64,000 nucleotides of DNA, from IMG/VR virus record IMGVR_UViG_3300031688_001478, positions 1 to 64,000 of that record; one strand, 5' to 3'. Below the pieces are notes generated by a model. It made no database searches. It was not told where the DNA came from and saw nothing but the letters and a program-made list of their open reading frames with translations. This DNA comes from a virus. Below are positions 61,209 through 64,000 of this stretch, one piece after another. The first letter of the stretch is position 1. Every line of letters starts with the position of its first letter. A program made the translations under genes and the position numbers.

Positions 61209-63691
61209 CCGCCTGTACTCCTGTCCGCTTTGGACTCATTAAATGTTTCTAGTTGTCGTGCGTTGACGGCGTCTGCTTCTGCATTAGGATCAAATCCATC
61301 ATCTGCTGGACCGGCTAAGTAGCCATCTCCGTAATCTATATCTACTATGTCGTACTCAGATAAATTTAGTGCTGTATTCTTTTTAGCATTTACTTCTATT
61401 TCAAACATGCCATTACTAAATGTACATGTAGTTGCCATGATTTGATATACACCGCTTATAAAGTAAGCCGTGCCTGCTTTCTCAAGATACCCTGTGTTGT
61501 TATCTTCATCATCCATATCAGGATCTATTACCCTCGGAGTTTGCATTGTAAATAGAAAATAGTTATCATTGCCGGTATACGATATGGAATCCATAGTGGT
61601 TGCCTTTCCAATGTTGTCTAGTTTCGCTGACATGCCTTTGCCTTTCTGCGGGTCCGTTGGCTTCTCGCCTAAGTACCATACATCGCCTCTAATTTTTAAT
61701 CCTAAATCAATTAATATACTTGCATCATTGACATTTTGGTACATGTATCCAAACAATGTTGCTTTAGGCGTGCCGTCAACAGTATTACCTGATGTGGACA
61801 CAATACTCTTAGTATAGTCAAATCCCGGTTTAGTAACTGCCATCTTTAACGAGTTCATTGCTTGACGAGAACTAAGTTCGCCAATAACAATTTCACTGCC
61901 ACCGGCATTGTCAATAAGATCCGCTCCATACAAATAGCCACTCGGCTCTGGCTTGTACGGTGGGTCGTTTTGCGTTGGCGTCGGATCCGATGATGTAGGG
62001 GTGCTAGGATCTGCATTGGCTTCTTGGGACCTGAAATACCCTAGCGGATCATTGCCTCCGTTATTCAATAATACCATAGCTTCTGCTAAATTCCTTTGTG
62101 TCTGTTTATTTTCTTGTAGAGACTTTCTTTCAGAAGCACTTAACTGTAGTTGGTCAGCAACTTCATTCTGGTATGCAGAGTTATTTAATTTCTTGGTTAG
62201 TGCGTCTGTGTTTTCTTGTGCCGCCGCAATCTTAGCCTTCTTTTGTGAATTGTTGAGGTCGTCATCAGTTGTCGGAGTTCCTGGTGCGTTAGGATTAGTA
62301 GATGCATCACCCATCAATCCTCCTTGCGGAGCACCTAGTAATAGTTGTCCTGCTTTATAGCCAATAGTTGCTTCTAAAATTTGGTCATTTTGTCCAGTAT
62401 ACAAATAATGATATGCTTTTTTTATTTTCAGTTCATTTATTCGAGTGTTAATATTTTCTTTAGTAGTATCAAATTCACCCGGGCCACTGGCTAGTGAGTC
62501 GTCTGCTGTTTCATAAAGTATAGGTTTATAAGTTACTTTCTTTGCGTAAGTATTTCTTCTATGGTCATAGTCTAGCCACTCAGTAACCGCTTCTATTCTG
62601 TACCATGTGGTAAATGTTTGATTCATGTCTAGACCGTCTTTGTCTATGGTAGGATCAGTGAAGTCTGTCTTTCTTGTGATTGCCTTTAAAAAGTCATCAT
62701 TCATTACTAGCAATGTTGTAAGGATCTTATGTAAGTTAGTGCCTTGCTTTAGTTGTATTCTGTTTCGTCTCCAAACTCCACCGCTGGCTTCTATACCACC
62801 ATCTAAACTGTCTGGATTGTCTTCTAATATTTTATCGTATTCTTCTCTGGTCTTGATTCCCATGGAATCTGCATTCATTAATCTGTTTACTTGTTCAGCT
62901 TGTTTGTAGTTACTATAATTTAAATTGCCGTCTCCACCGAGCATCAACACAAGATTAGAGAAGTCAAACGATACTTCATCTTGTACAGCATGTTCTTTAT
63001 AGTTGTCTTCTCTGAACTGTTTAAGTGTATCTTCTAAGGATTTCATACATTCTACAATAGTGCTACCAGTCATACTGGTGTCAGCTGGAATTGTATAAAA
63101 TGTATCCGAGTATGCGGTTGATTCGGTTTGTACGAACGTAACATCATATGTGCTACCAGCATCATTAATGTTTACATCGATAGTCGCAATTTCTAATTGC
63201 CAACACCATGGCCCATCGATAGAAACAGGTTCGCCACCGGATTCATTATCGTCTAAATCCTCTGTGTATCCTTTAAAGTTCAATTCGAGAAATACAGGTG
63301 CATTAGCAAACATACCGGCTTTGATGCCTAGCACTTGTTTTGCCATCTGTATCTGGTCTAGTAAGTCTGCGGCGCCGGGCTGTATAAGTGTAAAAGAACC
63401 GTTGGTCACAAATACACCTGCTCCGGACCTAACGATATTTAATTCTACATTTTCTATTGCTACACCAGTTACACTAGTCTGAGCAATAATAACTGTTTGT
63501 TCTGGTGCGGCTTTTAAGGCTCCGTTTTTATATCCGCCGCCGTTGCCGTCATCATCGGGTATCATGTAAAGTCTAAAATTATATGATGCGTTATTGAAAG
63601 CATCTAGTTTGTTACCGGCTACAGCACCAATCCATCGGTCTTCCTTTATAGGAGTTTCAGCTGTCTCTTTGTCTTTGGAAGATCCAAACAT
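61205..63691 (-). CDS. Putative baseplate hub/structural protein
   Basis: An 828-residue protein. The N-terminal part (about 20-210) looks like a beta-rich hub domain with NASYNFRLYMIPDD, ELNFKGYTEDLDD and WQLEIATIDVNINDAGSTYD. The middle is mixed, and a low-complexity linker rich in Pro, Ser and Thr (about 555-580, SQEANADPSTPTSS region) leads to a C-terminal beta domain. I cannot match it to a T4 gene with certainty; position between gp53 and gp5 suggests a hub protein in the role of gp27. It joins gp53 through TAATG and gp5 through ATGA, so the three are stoichiometrically linked. Confidence 0.65.
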   Translation of the reverse strand: MFGSSKDKETAETPIKEDRWIGAVAGNKLDAFNNASYNFRLYMIPDDDGNGGGYKNGALKAAPEQTVIIAQTSVTGVAIENVELNIVRSGAGVFVTNGSFTLIQPGAADLLDQIQMAKQVLGIKAGMFANAPVFLELNFKGYTEDLDDNESGGEPVSIDGPWCWQLEIATIDVNINDAGSTYDVTFVQTESTAYSDTFYTIPADTSMTGSTIVECMKSLEDTLKQFREDNYKEHAVQDEVSFDFSNLVLMLGGDGNLNYSNYKQAEQVNRLMNADSMGIKTREEYDKILEDNPDSLDGGIEASGGVWRRNRIQLKQGTNLHKILTTLLVMNDDFLKAITRKTDFTDPTIDKDGLDMNQTFTTWYRIEAVTEWLDYDHRRNTYAKKVTYKPILYETADDSLASGPGEFDTTKENINTRINELKIKKAYHYLYTGQNDQILEATIGYKAGQLLLGAPQGGLMGDASTNPNAPGTPTTDDDLNNSQKKAKIAAAQENTDALTKKLNNSAYQNEVADQLQLSASERKSLQENKQTQRNLAEAMVLLNNGGNDPLGYFRSQEANADPSTPTSSDPTPTQNDPPYKPEPSGYLYGADLIDNAGGSEIVIGELSSRQAMNSLKMAVTKPGFDYTKSIVSTSGNTVDGTPKATLFGYMYQNVNDASILIDLGLKIRGDVWYLGEKPTDPQKGKGMSAKLDNIGKATTMDSISYTGNDNYFLFTMQTPRVIDPDMDDEDNNTGYLEKAGTAYFISGVYQIMATTCTFSNGMFEIEVNAKKNTALNLSEYDIVDIDYGDGYLAGPADDGFDPNAEADAVNARQLETFNESKADRSTGG

Positions 63692-63990
63692 TAGTTTGCT
63701 AGCCTGTCTATTACTTCCTTAGAGGGTACGAATATTATTAAACCTGACACAAAGTCTTCTATAGGGTCTACTAATGCATCTGGGTTTCTTAATGCAAACA
63801 CCCACCATAGTTGGACCGTTCCATATAGTTCGTATGCTAGTAAGTCAGGGCGTTTTGCGTATTTAGGTTCTACTGAATACTTTCTATCTGCTCGACTTTT
63901 TGGAAGTTTAGGCAAATCGTTTACGTCAAGAAATAATCCTCTTGTGGAAGCTCTGCGTAAAAAACTGTCTTTGTTAACCGTGTTAGCCAT
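63691..63990 (-). CDS. 53: Baseplate wedge protein gp53
   Basis: A 99-residue homologue of T4 gp53, which binds the gp6-gp25-gp7 wedge. The family signature is the central stretch RPDLLAYELYGTVQLWWVFA, read as DLLAYELYG then QLWWVFALRNPDA, followed by DPIEDFVSGLIIFVPS, where a LysM-like fold is expected. It is shorter than T4 gp53 (196) but has the same core. The start codon is ten bases from the window edge, so upstream regulation is not visible. Confidence 0.92.
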   Translation of the reverse strand: MANTVNKDSFLRRASTRGLFLDVNDLPKLPKSRADRKYSVEPKYAKRPDLLAYELYGTVQLWWVFALRNPDALVDPIEDFVSGLIIFVPSKEVIDRLAN

Positions 63991-64000
63991 TAGATAAATC

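Noticed and set aside
1-64000. tRNA genes, CRISPR arrays, insertion sequences and integrase attachment sites
   Set aside because: None seen by eye; gaps between genes are too short to hold them, although a dedicated tRNA scan was not possible.

Overview
The window is part of the genome of a T4-like (contractile-tailed) phage, most likely from a marine host. At the right end are recognisable T4-type baseplate genes (gp53, gp5 OB-fold/spike, gp25, gp6). A giant baseplate protein sits where T4 has gp7, and fibre genes follow. Late-promoter boxes of the T4 type (TATAAATA and variants) lie upstream of several genes. The DNA is AT-rich. Almost every gene is on the minus strand, and neighbours usually overlap by 1-14 bases (ATGA, TAATG, GTGA junctions), which suggests long translationally coupled operons. 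The host cannot be fixed from this sequence; low GC and the gene set fit phages of open-ocean bacteria (SAR11-like or cyanobacterial), but that is inference. I saw no tRNA, CRISPR array, insertion sequence or integrase.

Layout, read in the direction of transcription (right to left). 63990-59664: gp53, a large putative hub protein and a gp5-like spike protein. 58577-59667 (plus strand): a three-gene island with its own sigma70-like promoter, including an alpha/beta hydrolase. 58433-33150: gp25, gp6, a 5,536-residue gp7-position protein carrying a YHYH domain, a small structural protein, a tail fibre and a second fibre-like protein, closed by a strong terminator at 33104-33135. 33086-27391: two GT-A-like glycosyltransferases, a phosphomannomutase-like HAD enzyme, four very small genes, another glycosyltransferase-like gene and a degenerate SDR-like protein. 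27394-3324: a dense accessory cluster with eight radical SAM proteins that carry the cysteine-rich (twitch-like) domain at the N terminus. Interleaved with them are S-adenosylmethionine synthetase (metK), an SCP2-like protein, an SDR, two paralogous glycosyltransferase-like proteins, a nucleotide-sugar dehydrogenase, a 2OG-Fe(II) oxygenase, a PLP aminotransferase-like protein, a fatty-acid desaturase, an SGNH-like hydrolase, a carbamoyltransferase and several unknowns. 3003-1: an open-ended gene made of at least ten tandem, degenerate copies of a glycosyltransferase-like module.

How the genes may work together (inference): PMM-like enzyme, nucleotide-sugar dehydrogenase, aminotransferase, glycosyltransferases, carbamoyltransferase and SGNH hydrolase look like a surface-glycan or fibre-decoration pathway lying next to the fibre genes. 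The eight radical SAM enzymes are the unusual part. They come with their own supply of S-adenosylmethionine (metK, which has both a sigma70-like and a T4-late-like promoter), and nothing in the window says what their substrates are. Candidate partners are a small acidic protein wedged between two of them and a 330-residue unknown between two others.
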